Positions 1 through 8,066 of a DNA stretch of 15,468 nucleotides are shown piece after piece. The stretch is taken from assembly GCA_016929775.1 (NCBI GenBank), contig JAFGIE010000099.1, positions 1 through 15,468 of the forward strand. Direction: 5' to 3'. Source of the stretch: Anaerolineae bacterium (GTDB lineage: Bacteria; Chloroflexota; Anaerolineae; JAFGEY01). Both the position numbers and the translations under genes were made by a program. A model generated the notes under the pieces. That model was given only the letters and a program-made list of their open reading frames with translations. It had not been told where the DNA came from and did no database searches. Numbering within the stretch: position 1 is the stretch's first letter; each line of letters starts with the position of its first letter.

Positions 1-97
1 CAGGTCAGCGAATGGGTGTTCGCCTCCCTGTTTTACCTCATCGGCACGTCTTTGTCCATGATACACTAACAGGGTCCATGTGCGCGACTGCTCCCGG

Positions 98-118
98 CGC
101 GCGCTGCCCAGGCGCGCG
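98..118 (-). other. GC-rich hairpin after the CPBP gene
   Basis: A perfect 7-bp inverted repeat (98-104 with 112-118, 7-nt loop) lies about 10 nt beyond the stop codon of the CPBP gene. It has no T-tract, so it is at best a weak or Rho-assisted end of the transcript. The rest of 1-128 shows no gene I can support on either strand. Confidence 0.3.
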
Positions 119-128
119 TCGCACGGAC

Positions 129-1070
129 CTACGCCGCGGGACGGGGGCGTCGGCGCCGCCCCCACAGCCACAGCACAGGCAGCGCGGTGAGCAGCGCCGC
201 CGTGGCGAGCAGCCCGCCCTCTGGACCAAAGGGCCCGCCGGTCCACAGGGGCGCCACGCCCCGGTCGACGACCGACAACAGCCCGCCAAAGCGCACGCCG
301 CTCACGGGCAGGGCGACCAGGGCGCCCATGGTCCAATTCCAGCTCAGATGGTAGGCGATCGGCAGCCACAGGTTCCCGGTCACGAGCCGTGCGTAGCCAA
401 AGACCAGCCCGGCGAACGCGATGTTGAGCAGGCCCAGCCAGCGGAGGTTGGGGTTCAGCCCGTGGTACAGGCCAAATGCCAGCGAGACGAGGCACAGGGC
501 GGGCAGGGCGCCGATCCCGTCTGCCGCGTTGACCTGCAGGTAACCGCGGAACATCAGCTCTTCGCCCAGCGCCACCACGCAAAAGAGCGCCAGCAAGAGC
601 ACGCTGTCGAGCAGGCCCTGCAGCACGCCAGGCGCGCTGAGCCACCCCACAGAGAGCCAGCCCGCAGCCCAACTGACGGCAAAGACCAGGAGCACCTGTC
701 CGCCGCCCAGCGCCAGGCCAAGGGCCAAGTCAGCTGCGGTCTGTCGGTCGAGGTGGAACCCGAGCGTGCGGAAGGGCCTCCGGTCCACCCAGCGCCGCAA
801 GGCGTAGGTCATCGGCACCAGGGCGACTACTTCCGCCAGCTTGAACGCCGTGTAGGCCCACAGCGGAAGCGCGTCGGGCTCGATCGCCGCCTGCAGCGCA
901 GCAAAGTCCCCCCCACCCCGCGCCATCACGTAGGCAACATAGGCGACGCCGAGCGGCAGCTGGACGACCAGGAGCAGGGCGACATAGCAGGCGACATAGA
1001 TCGCGATCCGCCACCCGGCGCGCAGCCGCCCACCCGCCACAAAGAGCGTGGGCCGACCCTCGGCACTCAT
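129..1070 (-). CDS. CPBP-family intramembrane metalloprotease
   Basis: Multi-pass membrane protein of 313 aa with the three motifs of the CPBP (CAAX protease and bacteriocin-processing) family: EELMFRG (E170, E171, R175), FGLYH (H203) and HLSWN (H241, N245). These residues form the metal site in Rce1-type proteases. The N-terminal half is hydrophobic, with repeated segments from about residue 20 onwards. The ATG at 1070 overlaps the TGA of the upstream ABC ATPase as ATGA, so translation is probably coupled and the gene sits in the FMN-riboswitch operon. Substrates of bacterial CPBP proteins are mostly unknown. A link to flavin uptake is inferred only from the coupling; it may act in membrane-protein maturation or be a passenger. 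Confidence 0.9.
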   Translation of the reverse strand: MSAEGRPTLFVAGGRLRAGWRIAIYVACYVALLLVVQLPLGVAYVAYVMARGGGDFAALQAAIEPDALPLWAYTAFKLAEVVALVPMTYALRRWVDRRPFRTLGFHLDRQTAADLALGLALGGGQVLLVFAVSWAAGWLSVGWLSAPGVLQGLLDSVLLLALFCVVALGEELMFRGYLQVNAADGIGALPALCLVSLAFGLYHGLNPNLRWLGLLNIAFAGLVFGYARLVTGNLWLPIAYHLSWNWTMGALVALPVSGVRFGGLLSVVDRGVAPLWTGGPFGPEGGLLATAALLTALPVLWLWGRRRRPRPAA

Positions 1071-1891
1071 GTCGCCTCACCGTGCCGATCACACACGCGC
1101 TGCTCGCGTATGGCATCGTGGATGCAGCGCGATAGGCGGATGAACGCCTCGTCGTAGACCAGCTCCTGCGACCTGGGGCGCGGGAGGGTGACCATCACGT
1201 CGCTGATGATCCGCCCTGGGCGCTCGGTCATCACCACCACGCGGTCGGAAAGCAAGATCGCCTCCTGGATGTTGTGCGTGACCATGAACACCGTCTTGCG
1301 CCGGGCCTCCCAAATCCGCAGCAGCTCGAGCGTCATCCGCTCCCGCGTCAGGGCGTCGAGCGCGCCAAAGGGCTCGTCCATCATCAGGATCGCCGGATCG
1401 TGGATCAGGGCGCGCGCGATCGCCACGCGCTGGGCCATACCGCCCGACAGCTCGTCGGGGTAGCTGTGCTCAAAGCCCTCCAGGCCCACCAGTGCGATCA
1501 AGTCGGTGGCAAGCTGCCGCGCCCGTTCGCCGTTCAGGCCCTGCAGATCGAGCGGAAGGGTGATGTTGCGCAGCACCGTGCGCCAGGGCATCAGGTTCGA
1601 GTTCTGAAAGACGATGCCGATCTGGTTGCTCGGGCCCTGCAGCGGCGCCCCCCGCAAGCGCACCCTCCCACGCGTCGGCGGCAAGAGCCCGCTCATGACG
1701 CGCAGCAGCGTGGACTTGCCGCCGCCCGAAGGGCCGACCATGCACACGAACTCGCCCTCCCGGACGGCAAACGTGACGTCATCGAGCGCCCCCAGCCCCC
1801 CCTGCGGCGAGGGAAAGGTCACGCTGACCCCCTCCACGCACAGGAAGGGCTCCGCGCTGTCGGGGGCACGCGGCGCAGTCCAGGCACTCAC
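1067..1891 (-). CDS. ABC transporter ATP-binding protein (riboflavin-type uptake)
   Basis: ATPase of 274 aa in the NitT/TauT-like group of nutrient importers. Seen in order: Walker A GPSGGGKST (53-61), Q-loop around FQNSNLMPW, signature LSGGMAQR (148-155), Walker B ILMMDEP (168-174) and a switch His in VTHNIQEA. I chose GTG at 1891 because it overlaps the stop of the binding-protein gene as GTGA. A longer reading to 1987 would run deep into that gene. There is no clear Shine-Dalgarno, which fits translational coupling. The protein energises the permease encoded two genes upstream. The substrate is inferred from the FMN riboswitch at the head of the operon, not from this protein. Confidence 0.92.
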   Translation of the reverse strand: MSAWTAPRAPDSAEPFLCVEGVSVTFPSPQGGLGALDDVTFAVREGEFVCMVGPSGGGKSTLLRVMSGLLPPTRGRVRLRGAPLQGPSNQIGIVFQNSNLMPWRTVLRNITLPLDLQGLNGERARQLATDLIALVGLEGFEHSYPDELSGGMAQRVAIARALIHDPAILMMDEPFGALDALTRERMTLELLRIWEARRKTVFMVTHNIQEAILLSDRVVVMTERPGRIISDVMVTLPRPRSQELVYDEAFIRLSRCIHDAIREQRVCDRHGEAT

Positions 1892-2883
1892 GGCGCGGGA
1901 AAAAAGTCGTTGCTGTACAGCGTCGCCGGATCGATCGGGGCGTCGATCAGGCCAACCTGGCGCATAAAGGCCTCCGATGCCGCCCACGCGCCGGGATCGG
2001 AGCGACCGAGCGCGTCAGATGCCCAGAAGGGGAGCGAAGCCTCGAGCACCGCACGCTGGAGCGGGGCGCTCTCGTCGTCGATCTCGGCGACGTGGGTCCG
2101 GCAGATGGCGAACGCGGCGTCGGGGTCGGCGAGCGTGTCGGCGATGCCGCGCACCAGGGCGCGGACCATGCCCCGTACGAGCTCGGGATCGTCGGCGATC
2201 GTCTCCTCGTTGGTGATCAGTCCGTTCGACACAAAGTCGATATAGTCGACCACCTCGAGCGTGCTGACGTCGTAGCCCTGCTGGCGCAGCTGCACCGGGG
2301 TGTTCATGGCATAGACGACAGCGGCATCGACCTGCCCCGTCGCCAGGCTCTCGACCTGGGTGTAGCCGATGCTCACCAGGTTGACATCGCCTGGATCGAT
2401 GCCCGCTGCGTCGATCATCGCCTGCCAACCGATGTAACTGGCCCCGTACAGCCCGGGGATCCCGACATCCATGCCGACCAGGTCCTGGGGGCTCGCCAAG
2501 GGGGTCAGCGCAGCGACGGCGACTGGGAAGCGGCGGTACCAGTTGGCGACGTACACGACCGGCAGGCCCTGGCTGCGCGCCAAGATGACCTGGTCGCCGC
2601 TGCCGATCACGAACTGCCTCTCGCCCGTCCCGACTAGCTTGAGCAGGTCGGTCTCCATGCCATAGTCAAGCTCGAGCGCGATCCCCTGTTCGGCAAAGTA
2701 GCCGCGCTCGATCGCGACATAGACGGGCGTGAACTGCACGTTGGGGATAAAGCCCATCGCCAGGGTCACCTGTCGCTGCTCCGGCGTGGGGGTCGAGCGC
2801 GCGAGGGGATTCGCGCAGCCCGATACCAGGACCAGGAATGACAGGGCGAGCAAGGCCCAAAGCATGCCGCGCATTCGTATCAT
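1888..2883 (-). CDS. ribY: Lipoprotein substrate-binding protein, RibY-like (NMT1/THI5 family)
   Basis: Protein of 331 aa with a lipoprotein signal: hydrophobic stretch at residues 7-20, then lipobox VSGC with Cys23 as the lipidation site. The mature part begins its periplasmic-binding fold with VTLAMGFIPNVQFTPVYVA, followed by an AIERGYFAEQGI segment, typical of NMT1/THI5-like binding proteins that capture thiamine precursors and related small heterocycles. The start ATG is 3 nt after the permease stop, with a strong AGGAGG just upstream. Family members behind FMN riboswitches in Chloroflexota are known as RibY, the binding component of a riboflavin importer. The operon control here supports that reading over thiamine precursors. 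The symbol rests on context; ligand binding is inferred. Confidence 0.85.
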   Translation of the reverse strand: MIRMRGMLWALLALSFLVLVSGCANPLARSTPTPEQRQVTLAMGFIPNVQFTPVYVAIERGYFAEQGIALELDYGMETDLLKLVGTGERQFVIGSGDQVILARSQGLPVVYVANWYRRFPVAVAALTPLASPQDLVGMDVGIPGLYGASYIGWQAMIDAAGIDPGDVNLVSIGYTQVESLATGQVDAAVVYAMNTPVQLRQQGYDVSTLEVVDYIDFVSNGLITNEETIADDPELVRGMVRALVRGIADTLADPDAAFAICRTHVAEIDDESAPLQRAVLEASLPFWASDALGRSDPGAWAASEAFMRQVGLIDAPIDPATLYSNDFFPAP

Positions 2884-2886
2884 CTC

Positions 2887-3660
2887 CTACCTCCTGCGAT
2901 GCGTGAGCGCCGCCTCTGCTAGCACGACCGCTAGGTAGAGCAGCAGGGCTAGAACCACGAGCGCCAACAGGGCGACAAACATCAGCGCGGTGTCAAAGTT
3001 GCCCCGCGCCACATTGATCAGGAAACCGAGCCCGCGGTCGGCTGCCACGAACTCACCGACCACGGCGCCGATCACCGAGAGCGTGACACTGACCTTGAGC
3101 CCACCCAGCAGGACCGGCAGCGCGGATGGGACCTCGAGCAGGGCAAAGGTCTGCCAGCGCGTGGCTTGCAGTGAGCGCATCAACGCCGCCAGGTCAGGGT
3201 CCACGGAGCGGACGCCCACCATGGTATTGACCAGCATCGGGAAAAAGATGGTCAGGGCGCAGACCAGCACCTTGCTCAACCTCCCCGTGCCAAACCAGAT
3301 CACGAGCAGCGGGGCGAGGGCGACGATCGGCACCGATTGCGAGGCGACGACATAGGGCGACAAGAAGCGCTCCAGCGTGCGAGATTTGGCCATGAGGTAG
3401 CCGAGCGCGGTCGCCGTCGAGAGCCCGAGCGCAAGCCCGCCGACGATCTCGGTCAGCGTGATCCGCGTGTGCCACCACAGCACCCCGTCGCGGACCACGA
3501 TCGCCAGCTTGCGGTACACGTCGCCAGGCCCAGGCAGGATAAAGGCGGGATAGCCACCCACGCGCACGACGAGGGCCCACAGTCCCAACGCGATCAGGCC
3601 TGCCAGCGGTGGATAGAGATACCCCCGCCACTGCCGCACCGCACGCCGCGCCCTAGCCAT
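2887..3660 (-). CDS. ribX: ABC transporter permease, RibX-like
   Basis: Inner-membrane permease of 257 aa in the NitT/TauT-like BPD_transp_1 family, with about six hydrophobic segments beginning near residue 16. The EAA-type cytoplasmic loop (ATRWQTFALLEVPSALP, about residues 165-185) contacts the ATPase. I chose ATG at 3660. A reading that extends upstream to 3777 would translate through the intrinsic terminator and its T-tract, which is not credible. GTG at 3684 is a possible alternative start. This is the first gene after an FMN riboswitch and terminator, and is followed after 3 nt by the lipoprotein gene. The assignment as a riboflavin permease follows the RibXY arrangement known from Chloroflexota; the specificity is inferred from control. 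Confidence 0.87.
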   Translation of the reverse strand: MARARRAVRQWRGYLYPPLAGLIALGLWALVVRVGGYPAFILPGPGDVYRKLAIVVRDGVLWWHTRITLTEIVGGLALGLSTATALGYLMAKSRTLERFLSPYVVASQSVPIVALAPLLVIWFGTGRLSKVLVCALTIFFPMLVNTMVGVRSVDPDLAALMRSLQATRWQTFALLEVPSALPVLLGGLKVSVTLSVIGAVVGEFVAADRGLGFLINVARGNFDTALMFVALLALVVLALLLYLAVVLAEAALTHRRR

Positions 3661-3724
3661 CGCTCGCTGTACCTCAGGCGCCACTTCTTCCCCCGATGAC
3701 CGGCTGCCAAACCCAGCTGGCAAC

Positions 3725-3760
3725 AAAAAAAGCGCCCCCAAGCACACGTCTTCGGGGCGC
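3725..3760 (-). terminator. Intrinsic terminator of the FMN riboswitch
   Basis: On the minus strand an 11-bp stem with one mismatch (3732-3742 with 3750-3760, loop 3743-3749) is followed directly by seven T residues (3731 to 3725). It lies between the FMN aptamer and the first gene, the arrangement of a riboswitch that acts by transcription attenuation. Confidence 0.92.
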
Positions 3761-3784
3761 CCCTGCGGCACGCACATCCAGCAA

Positions 3785-3977
3785 CACCTTCTCCCATCCG
3801 GACTCTACCGTCGGCCCCGGACTCGACGGCTGTCTGCCGCCTGCACCGGATCGACCTGACGCCTCGTGCGGCGCCTGGCTCGCGGGCTCGACGCGCTGGC
3901 TCACGCCGCGCGCCCTACCGCCGGTCTGGAATCGGCCCGCCGCTCCCGGCGACGGACCTCACCCTGCCCCGAAGGTG
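3785..3977 (-). promoter_or_regulatory. FMN riboswitch (RFN element)
   Basis: On the minus strand the conserved RFN blocks are all recognisable. They are TTCGGGGCAGGGTGA near the 5' end, a GACCGGCGGTAG block, GAGCCCGCGAGCC, CCGACGGTAGAGTCCGGATG, and GGGAGAAGG near the 3' end. CACCTTC (3977-3971) pairs with GAAGGTG (3791-3785) as closing helix P1. The element is about 193 nt, with one long variable arm. Known function: binding FMN promotes termination of flavin synthesis or uptake genes. Here it sits before an ABC importer rather than rib biosynthesis genes. Confidence 0.96.
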
Positions 3978-3982
3978 CCCGT

Positions 3983-4011
3983 ATTATAGGGCACAAGGGG
4001 CGTCTTGTCAA
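3983..4011 (-). promoter_or_regulatory. Consensus sigma70-type promoter of the riboflavin-uptake operon
   Basis: Minus strand TTGACA (4011-4006), 17-nt spacer, TATAAT (3988-3983). Both hexamers match the consensus exactly. The predicted transcription start near 3976 falls at the first base pairs of the riboswitch P1 helix, so the transcript begins with the aptamer. Confidence 0.93.
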
Positions 4012-4019
4012 CACAACGC

Positions 4020-4041
4020 GAGGACCTTAGCCGGGGTCCTC
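4020..4041 (-). other. Hairpin at the galK stop codon
   Basis: GAGGACC and GGTCCTC (7 bp, perfect) enclose the TAA stop of the galactokinase gene (4027-4029). There is no T-tract. It could slow the end of the operon transcript just before the next promoter, but it is not a standard intrinsic terminator. Confidence 0.4.
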
Positions 4042-5403
4042 CACCTCGCCCGCGCCGCTGGCAGGACGGCAGAGGTAGATCTGTGGATCGAGCCCCGTCG
4101 CAGCGCGATAGGAAACGCGCACCCGCTCGGCCCACTCGGCGCCCGTCTCGCGGCGGACGAGCGCGACCACGCCCCCACCCCAGCCTGCGCCCGTGATCCG
4201 GGCGCCGAGCACACCCGGTTCTTGGCACACCAGCGCGACGAGCGTGTCCACCTCGCTGCAGCTGGCGTCATAGTCGCCGCTCATACTGGCGTGCGCCCCA
4301 TCCATCAACAGGCCAAACGTCTCGACCTGCCCGGCACGCAGGGCGGTGACCCCCGCCAGCACGCGCTCGTTTTCGGTGATCACGTGCCGGCAGCGGGGCA
4401 AGACGGCGAACGCGACCTCCGGGTCGAGCCCGTGGTCGGCGATCAGCCCAGCGAGCCACGCGGCATCTACGCCCCGCGCCACCAGCTCGGGCGCCGTCGC
4501 GCGCGCCGGCAGAAGCTCCTCGAGCTCGGCCCAGAAATCGTCCTCCGACAGGTCGAGCCGCTCGGGGATCACGTCGCGCAGCTGCGCCACGGTGGGGTAC
4601 CGGCGCTGGACGAGATGCACGCCGACCTTGCACTCGGCGACGCGCTGGTTGAACGCGCCGCGCGCGTTCTCGTGGTGCACGCCGCTGTTGAGCAGCACGA
4701 CCTGCACGCTTGCCGGCACCGGGACGTGGTCGACGCGGTACACGCCGTCCGGCGAGGGGCGGCAGTCGAGGAACAGGGCGTGATCGCGGCGGCAGAGCAG
4801 CGCCGAGAACTGGTCCATCATACCCCCGCGCGTCCCCACGTACCACTCGGCCTCGCTGCACAGGTGCGCCAGCTCGGCGCGCTCGATCTGGATCCCGTTC
4901 CGCGCCACCAAGGCCAATGCCGCGTTCACCGTGAGCGCAGTCGAGGAGCTGAGGCCCGCCCCACGCGGCACACCCAGCGGCGGCGCGCCCGACACGACCA
5001 CGTCGATCCCAGCGAGCGCACCGTAGCGCCGGCACAACTCTTGCGCCGCCCCCTGAAAGTAGTTGCGCCAGTCGCCCTGCGGCGCACGGGGGATGTCGGC
5101 AGAGATGGCGAAAGAGAAGGACGGGAAGCGCGTCTCAACGTTCGCCACGCGCAGCGTGCCATCGTCGCGCGCCCGGACGGCAAAGAGCACGTCCCGATCG
5201 AGCGCCACCGGGAGCACGAACCCACCGTTGTAGTCGGTGTGCTCGCCGATCAGGTTGATCCGCCCCGGGGTGCGTACGAACCGCACCGGACCCGGGCCAG
5301 ATAGGTCGTGGAGCCGCGCGGCGGCGGCGCCGTAGCGCGCGCGCTGCGCATCCAGCAGCGCGCCATCGTGCCCATAGTAGTGCGCCAGATCGTGTGCGAT
5401 CAT
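4027..5403 (-). CDS. galK: Galactokinase (GHMP kinase family)
   Basis: 458 aa; phosphorylates galactose at C1 with ATP, the entry step of the Leloir pathway. Seen: galactokinase signature GRINLIGEHTDYNGG (47-61), GHMP ATP-binding motif GVPRGAGLSSSTAL, the catalytic-Asp region GGMMDQFSALL followed by DHALFLDCR, and C-terminal motif ITGAGWGGG. It is longer than the usual roughly 390 aa, mainly in the C-terminal half. The ATG at 5403 overlaps the TGA of the upstream hydrolase gene as ATGA and has AGGAG upstream. An in-frame reading extends to 5583 but would cover the hydrolase gene. No galT or galE is in the window. In this operon it may feed sugar nucleotides to the glycosyl-transfer genes upstream (inference). 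Confidence 0.93.
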   Translation of the reverse strand: MIAHDLAHYYGHDGALLDAQRARYGAAAARLHDLSGPGPVRFVRTPGRINLIGEHTDYNGGFVLPVALDRDVLFAVRARDDGTLRVANVETRFPSFSFAISADIPRAPQGDWRNYFQGAAQELCRRYGALAGIDVVVSGAPPLGVPRGAGLSSSTALTVNAALALVARNGIQIERAELAHLCSEAEWYVGTRGGMMDQFSALLCRRDHALFLDCRPSPDGVYRVDHVPVPASVQVVLLNSGVHHENARGAFNQRVAECKVGVHLVQRRYPTVAQLRDVIPERLDLSEDDFWAELEELLPARATAPELVARGVDAAWLAGLIADHGLDPEVAFAVLPRCRHVITENERVLAGVTALRAGQVETFGLLMDGAHASMSGDYDASCSEVDTLVALVCQEPGVLGARITGAGWGGGVVALVRRETGAEWAERVRVSYRAATGLDPQIYLCRPASGAGEVEDPG

Positions 5404-6590
5404 CCCCTCGCTCCTAGGATCTCGGCTGCGATGCACGCGTATCCGCGCGCCGCGCGTGCGACGTCGTCCAGGTGAATGGATTCGTTGGCGGTGTGGGCAT
5501 GGCGCTCCTCGCCCGGGCCAAAGCCAACCGTCGGCACCCCGGCGATGCCCATGGTGTACACGCCATCGGTTGAGAACTGCCACTTGCCGACCTCGGGACG
5601 GTAGCCCAGCTCATCGCGGATCGCCTTGCTGACCTGCCGCACGAGGGGGTGTTCGCGGTCGAGCGCCCAAGCAGGATACGAGCACCGGGCGCGGGCCTCG
5701 TACCCGGTGTACGACTGGGACGCATACTCGGTGACAGAGACGTCGGCTTGGACTTCCTCGCGGAGGACGATCGCCTGGATCTCTGCCAGGGCCTTGGCTT
5801 CCGTCTCGCCAAGGGTCAGCCGGCGGTCCACGTAGAAGGTGCAGCTGTCCGGCACCGCATTCCGGCTGCCTGCCGTGTTCTCGATCTGGGTCACCGCCAG
5901 CGTGCCCGGCCCAAGGAAGCGGTCGACGGCGAGGTTTGCGCTCAGCATCTCGACGCCAAAGATCAGGCGTGCGGCGCGATAGATCGCGTTCTCGCCCCGC
6001 TCCGGCGCGGAGGCATGGCACGAACGGCCCCGCGAGACCACCTTGATCTCGACCCGTCCGCGCTGCCCGCGGCTGATCTGCAAACCCGTCGGCTCGCCGA
6101 TCAGCACGACGTCGGGGTGCAGGCCTTCCTCCTCCATCAAGACCCGCACGCCGAGGCCCTCGCAGGGCTCCTCCTGGACCACGCCGGCGACGTACAGATC
6201 GCCCTGCAGGCGGATGCCGCGATCGAGCAGAGCCTTGACCCCGTAGACCATCGCCGCCAACGCACCCTTCATGTCCGACGCGCCGCGCCCGTACAGCACG
6301 CCATCCTCGATCTGCGCCGCGAACGGGTCCAGCCTCCAGGTCGAGACGTCGCCCGGTCCAACGATGTCCATGTGCCCATCGTAGAGCAGCACGGGACCGG
6401 CGCCCGCGCCGATCCGGCCGACCACGTTGCCGATCCGGTCGGTGCGCACGTCCTGGAAGCCCACCTTGGTCATCTCGGCAGCAAGGCGCTGGGCGACTTG
6501 GCCCTCGTGCGTCGAATAGCTGGGCAAGCGAACCAGGTCCTGCAGAAAGGCAACCATCTCTGCCCTGTCGCGTTGGCCAAGCTCGAACAT
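5400..6590 (-). CDS. M20-family zinc hydrolase, YgeY-like
   Basis: 396 aa cytoplasmic amidohydrolase of the ArgE/DapE/YgeY group of M20 metallopeptidases. Metal and catalytic residues: DGHMD (H73, D75), GRGASDMKG (D106), QEE (E140, E141), GEPT (E166) and the final His in ERHAHTANESIH. The blocks RGQRGRVEIKV and SCHASAPERGENAI resemble E. coli YgeY, a protein linked to selenium-dependent purine and amidohydrolase gene sets, more than ArgE or DapE (from memory, no alignment run). The start ATG at 6590 has GGAGG/GGAG upstream and lies 41 nt after the sugar-transferase stop. The substrate is not evident; an N-acyl or carbamoyl compound is likely. A link to the selenoprotein genes nearby would be speculative because these are separate transcripts. 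Confidence 0.88.
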   Translation of the reverse strand: MFELGQRDRAEMVAFLQDLVRLPSYSTHEGQVAQRLAAEMTKVGFQDVRTDRIGNVVGRIGAGAGPVLLYDGHMDIVGPGDVSTWRLDPFAAQIEDGVLYGRGASDMKGALAAMVYGVKALLDRGIRLQGDLYVAGVVQEEPCEGLGVRVLMEEEGLHPDVVLIGEPTGLQISRGQRGRVEIKVVSRGRSCHASAPERGENAIYRAARLIFGVEMLSANLAVDRFLGPGTLAVTQIENTAGSRNAVPDSCTFYVDRRLTLGETEAKALAEIQAIVLREEVQADVSVTEYASQSYTGYEARARCSYPAWALDREHPLVRQVSKAIRDELGYRPEVGKWQFSTDGVYTMGIAGVPTVGFGPGEERHAHTANESIHLDDVARAARGYACIAAEILGARG

Positions 6591-6631
6591 CGCCCTCTCC
6601 CTCCTCCTCCGCGCGCCGCCGGCGTGTGCTG

Positions 6632-8065
6632 CTAGTACCCGCCCCTGCCCGCAAACATCACGCCGATCGTGCGCAGCATGATCTTGAGATCGAGCAGGAA
6701 CGTCCAGTTCTCGGCATACCAGATGTCGAGCAGGGCCCACTCGTCAAAGCTGAGGTCGCTCCCACCGCTGACTTGCGAGAGGCCCGTGATCCCCGTCGGC
6801 ACATCCAGCTTGCGGCGATGCCACTCGAGGTACTGCTCGACCTCCATCGGCACCGGCGCGCGCGGCCCAACGATGCTCATGTCCCCGCGCAGGACGTTGT
6901 AGAACTGGGGATACTCGTCGATGCGGTGCTTGCGCAAGAAGCGACCCACGCGTGTCACACGGGGGTCGTCCTTGATCTTGAACAACCGCTTGTCACAGTT
7001 TGCCTGCTCGATCAGCTCGTCCTTTTCCTGTTCGGCACCCTGGCGCATGGTGCGGAACTTGAAACAGGTAAAGGGGCGTTCCCCCTCGCCCAACCGGGTC
7101 TGGCAAAAGATCACCGGTCCCGGCGAGTCGAAGCGGATCAGCAGCGCAAGGAGCAGCGCGAACGGCGCGCCCACGATCAGGGCAACCAGCGAACCGACGA
7201 TGTCGAACACCCGCTTGACCACGCGCCAACCATGGCCGATCGCCTCCTCGCGCATGCCGATCATGGGTACTTCGCCGAGCTTTTCGATGCCCACACGGTT
7301 GATCGTCGTCTGCAGCAGGTCGGGCACGATGTACACCTGCACGCTGTGCCGCTCGCAGTGCCGAACGATGCGCAGGATCTTGCGCTGGTACATCCAGGGG
7401 AGGGTCACGATCGCGGTGTCGATATCCAGCGTGCCGATCAGGGTGGGGAGGTTGTCGAGGCTGCCTAAGGCCTTGATCCGGCCCATGTCGGTCTGACCCT
7501 TGACCGGGTCGTCGTCGACGAAACCGACCAAGCGGTAGCCCAGCTCGGGCCGAGCGACGATGGTGCGCATCACCGTCCGCCCTACCTCCCCTGCGCCCAC
7601 GATCAGCACCTGCCTGACGCCGATCCCGCGCTTGCGCCGGTTGTTGACCACGATGTTCTTGACGATCCGGCTCACCGTGAGCAGGAGCAGCACCGTCATC
7701 GCCGCCAGGGGAAGCAGACCACGCGAGTAGGAGAGGTCGGGCAGGAAATAGGTGAGGACGATCACCAACATGATCCCGGTCGCGGTGCCGTTGAGCAAGA
7801 CAAAGCTCTCGTCGAGCCAGTTCCGTCCGCGCTCATGGGCATACAGCCGCTGCGCCCCAAACACGAGGAGCAGCAGCCCGGTGAGGACGGCTTCCATGGG
7901 CACGTACGCGGCGTAGGGGATATAGTTCTCGGCGGCGACGGGCCAGGGCCAGCCCAAGACATACCGGATCCAGTAGGCCAAGGCGAAGCCCAGGTTGATC
8001 AGGACTGCGTCGATCACCAGCTGGAGCGCGAGACGTCCCTGTCGTTTCAGCGCTGCGAATGCCAT
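6632..8065 (-). CDS. Polyprenyl-phosphate sugar-1-phosphate transferase (WbaP/exopolysaccharide type)
   Basis: 477 aa membrane enzyme that starts glycan assembly by moving a sugar phosphate from a nucleotide sugar to undecaprenyl phosphate. Layout: four to five N-terminal hydrophobic segments (about 10-135); a Rossmann-like CoA_binding_3 domain opening with VLIVGAGEVGR (about 153-163); then the bacterial sugar transferase domain with KRVFDIVGS, a membrane re-entrant segment, RFDSPGPVIFCQTRLG, FKFRTM, DEYPQFYNVLRGDMSIVGPR and a C-terminal LDLKIMLRT helix. I chose ATG at 8065, 1 nt after the upstream stop. In-frame GTG at 8074 would overlap the upstream gene. The donor sugar cannot be read from the sequence. 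It follows a glycosyltransferase gene, so both probably serve the same surface polysaccharide. Confidence 0.93.
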   Translation of the reverse strand: MAFAALKRQGRLALQLVIDAVLINLGFALAYWIRYVLGWPWPVAAENYIPYAAYVPMEAVLTGLLLLVFGAQRLYAHERGRNWLDESFVLLNGTATGIMLVIVLTYFLPDLSYSRGLLPLAAMTVLLLLTVSRIVKNIVVNNRRKRGIGVRQVLIVGAGEVGRTVMRTIVARPELGYRLVGFVDDDPVKGQTDMGRIKALGSLDNLPTLIGTLDIDTAIVTLPWMYQRKILRIVRHCERHSVQVYIVPDLLQTTINRVGIEKLGEVPMIGMREEAIGHGWRVVKRVFDIVGSLVALIVGAPFALLLALLIRFDSPGPVIFCQTRLGEGERPFTCFKFRTMRQGAEQEKDELIEQANCDKRLFKIKDDPRVTRVGRFLRKHRIDEYPQFYNVLRGDMSIVGPRAPVPMEVEQYLEWHRRKLDVPTGITGLSQVSGGSDLSFDEWALLDIWYAENWTFLLDLKIMLRTIGVMFAGRGGY

Positions 8066-8066
8066 G

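Noticed and set aside
12..2245. Long plus-strand open frames opposite the CPBP and ABC ATPase genes
   Set aside because: They are low-complexity Arg/Gln/Pro-rich translations with no motifs, lying opposite genes with full catalytic motifs.
3661..3777. Longer N-terminus of the permease starting at 3777
   Set aside because: It would translate the terminator stem and its T-tract; a start after the terminator at 3660 (or 3684) is consistent with riboswitch attenuation and family length.
3785..3977. TPP riboswitch and thiamine-precursor transporter, suggested by the NMT1/THI5-like protein
   Set aside because: The conserved blocks are those of the RFN (FMN) element, and no TPP-aptamer blocks are present.
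5400..6590. Functional link of the YgeY-like hydrolase to the selenoproteins as one selenium locus
   Set aside because: It is in a separate operon on the opposite strand with glycan and galactose genes, and the YgeY link to selenium is indirect.
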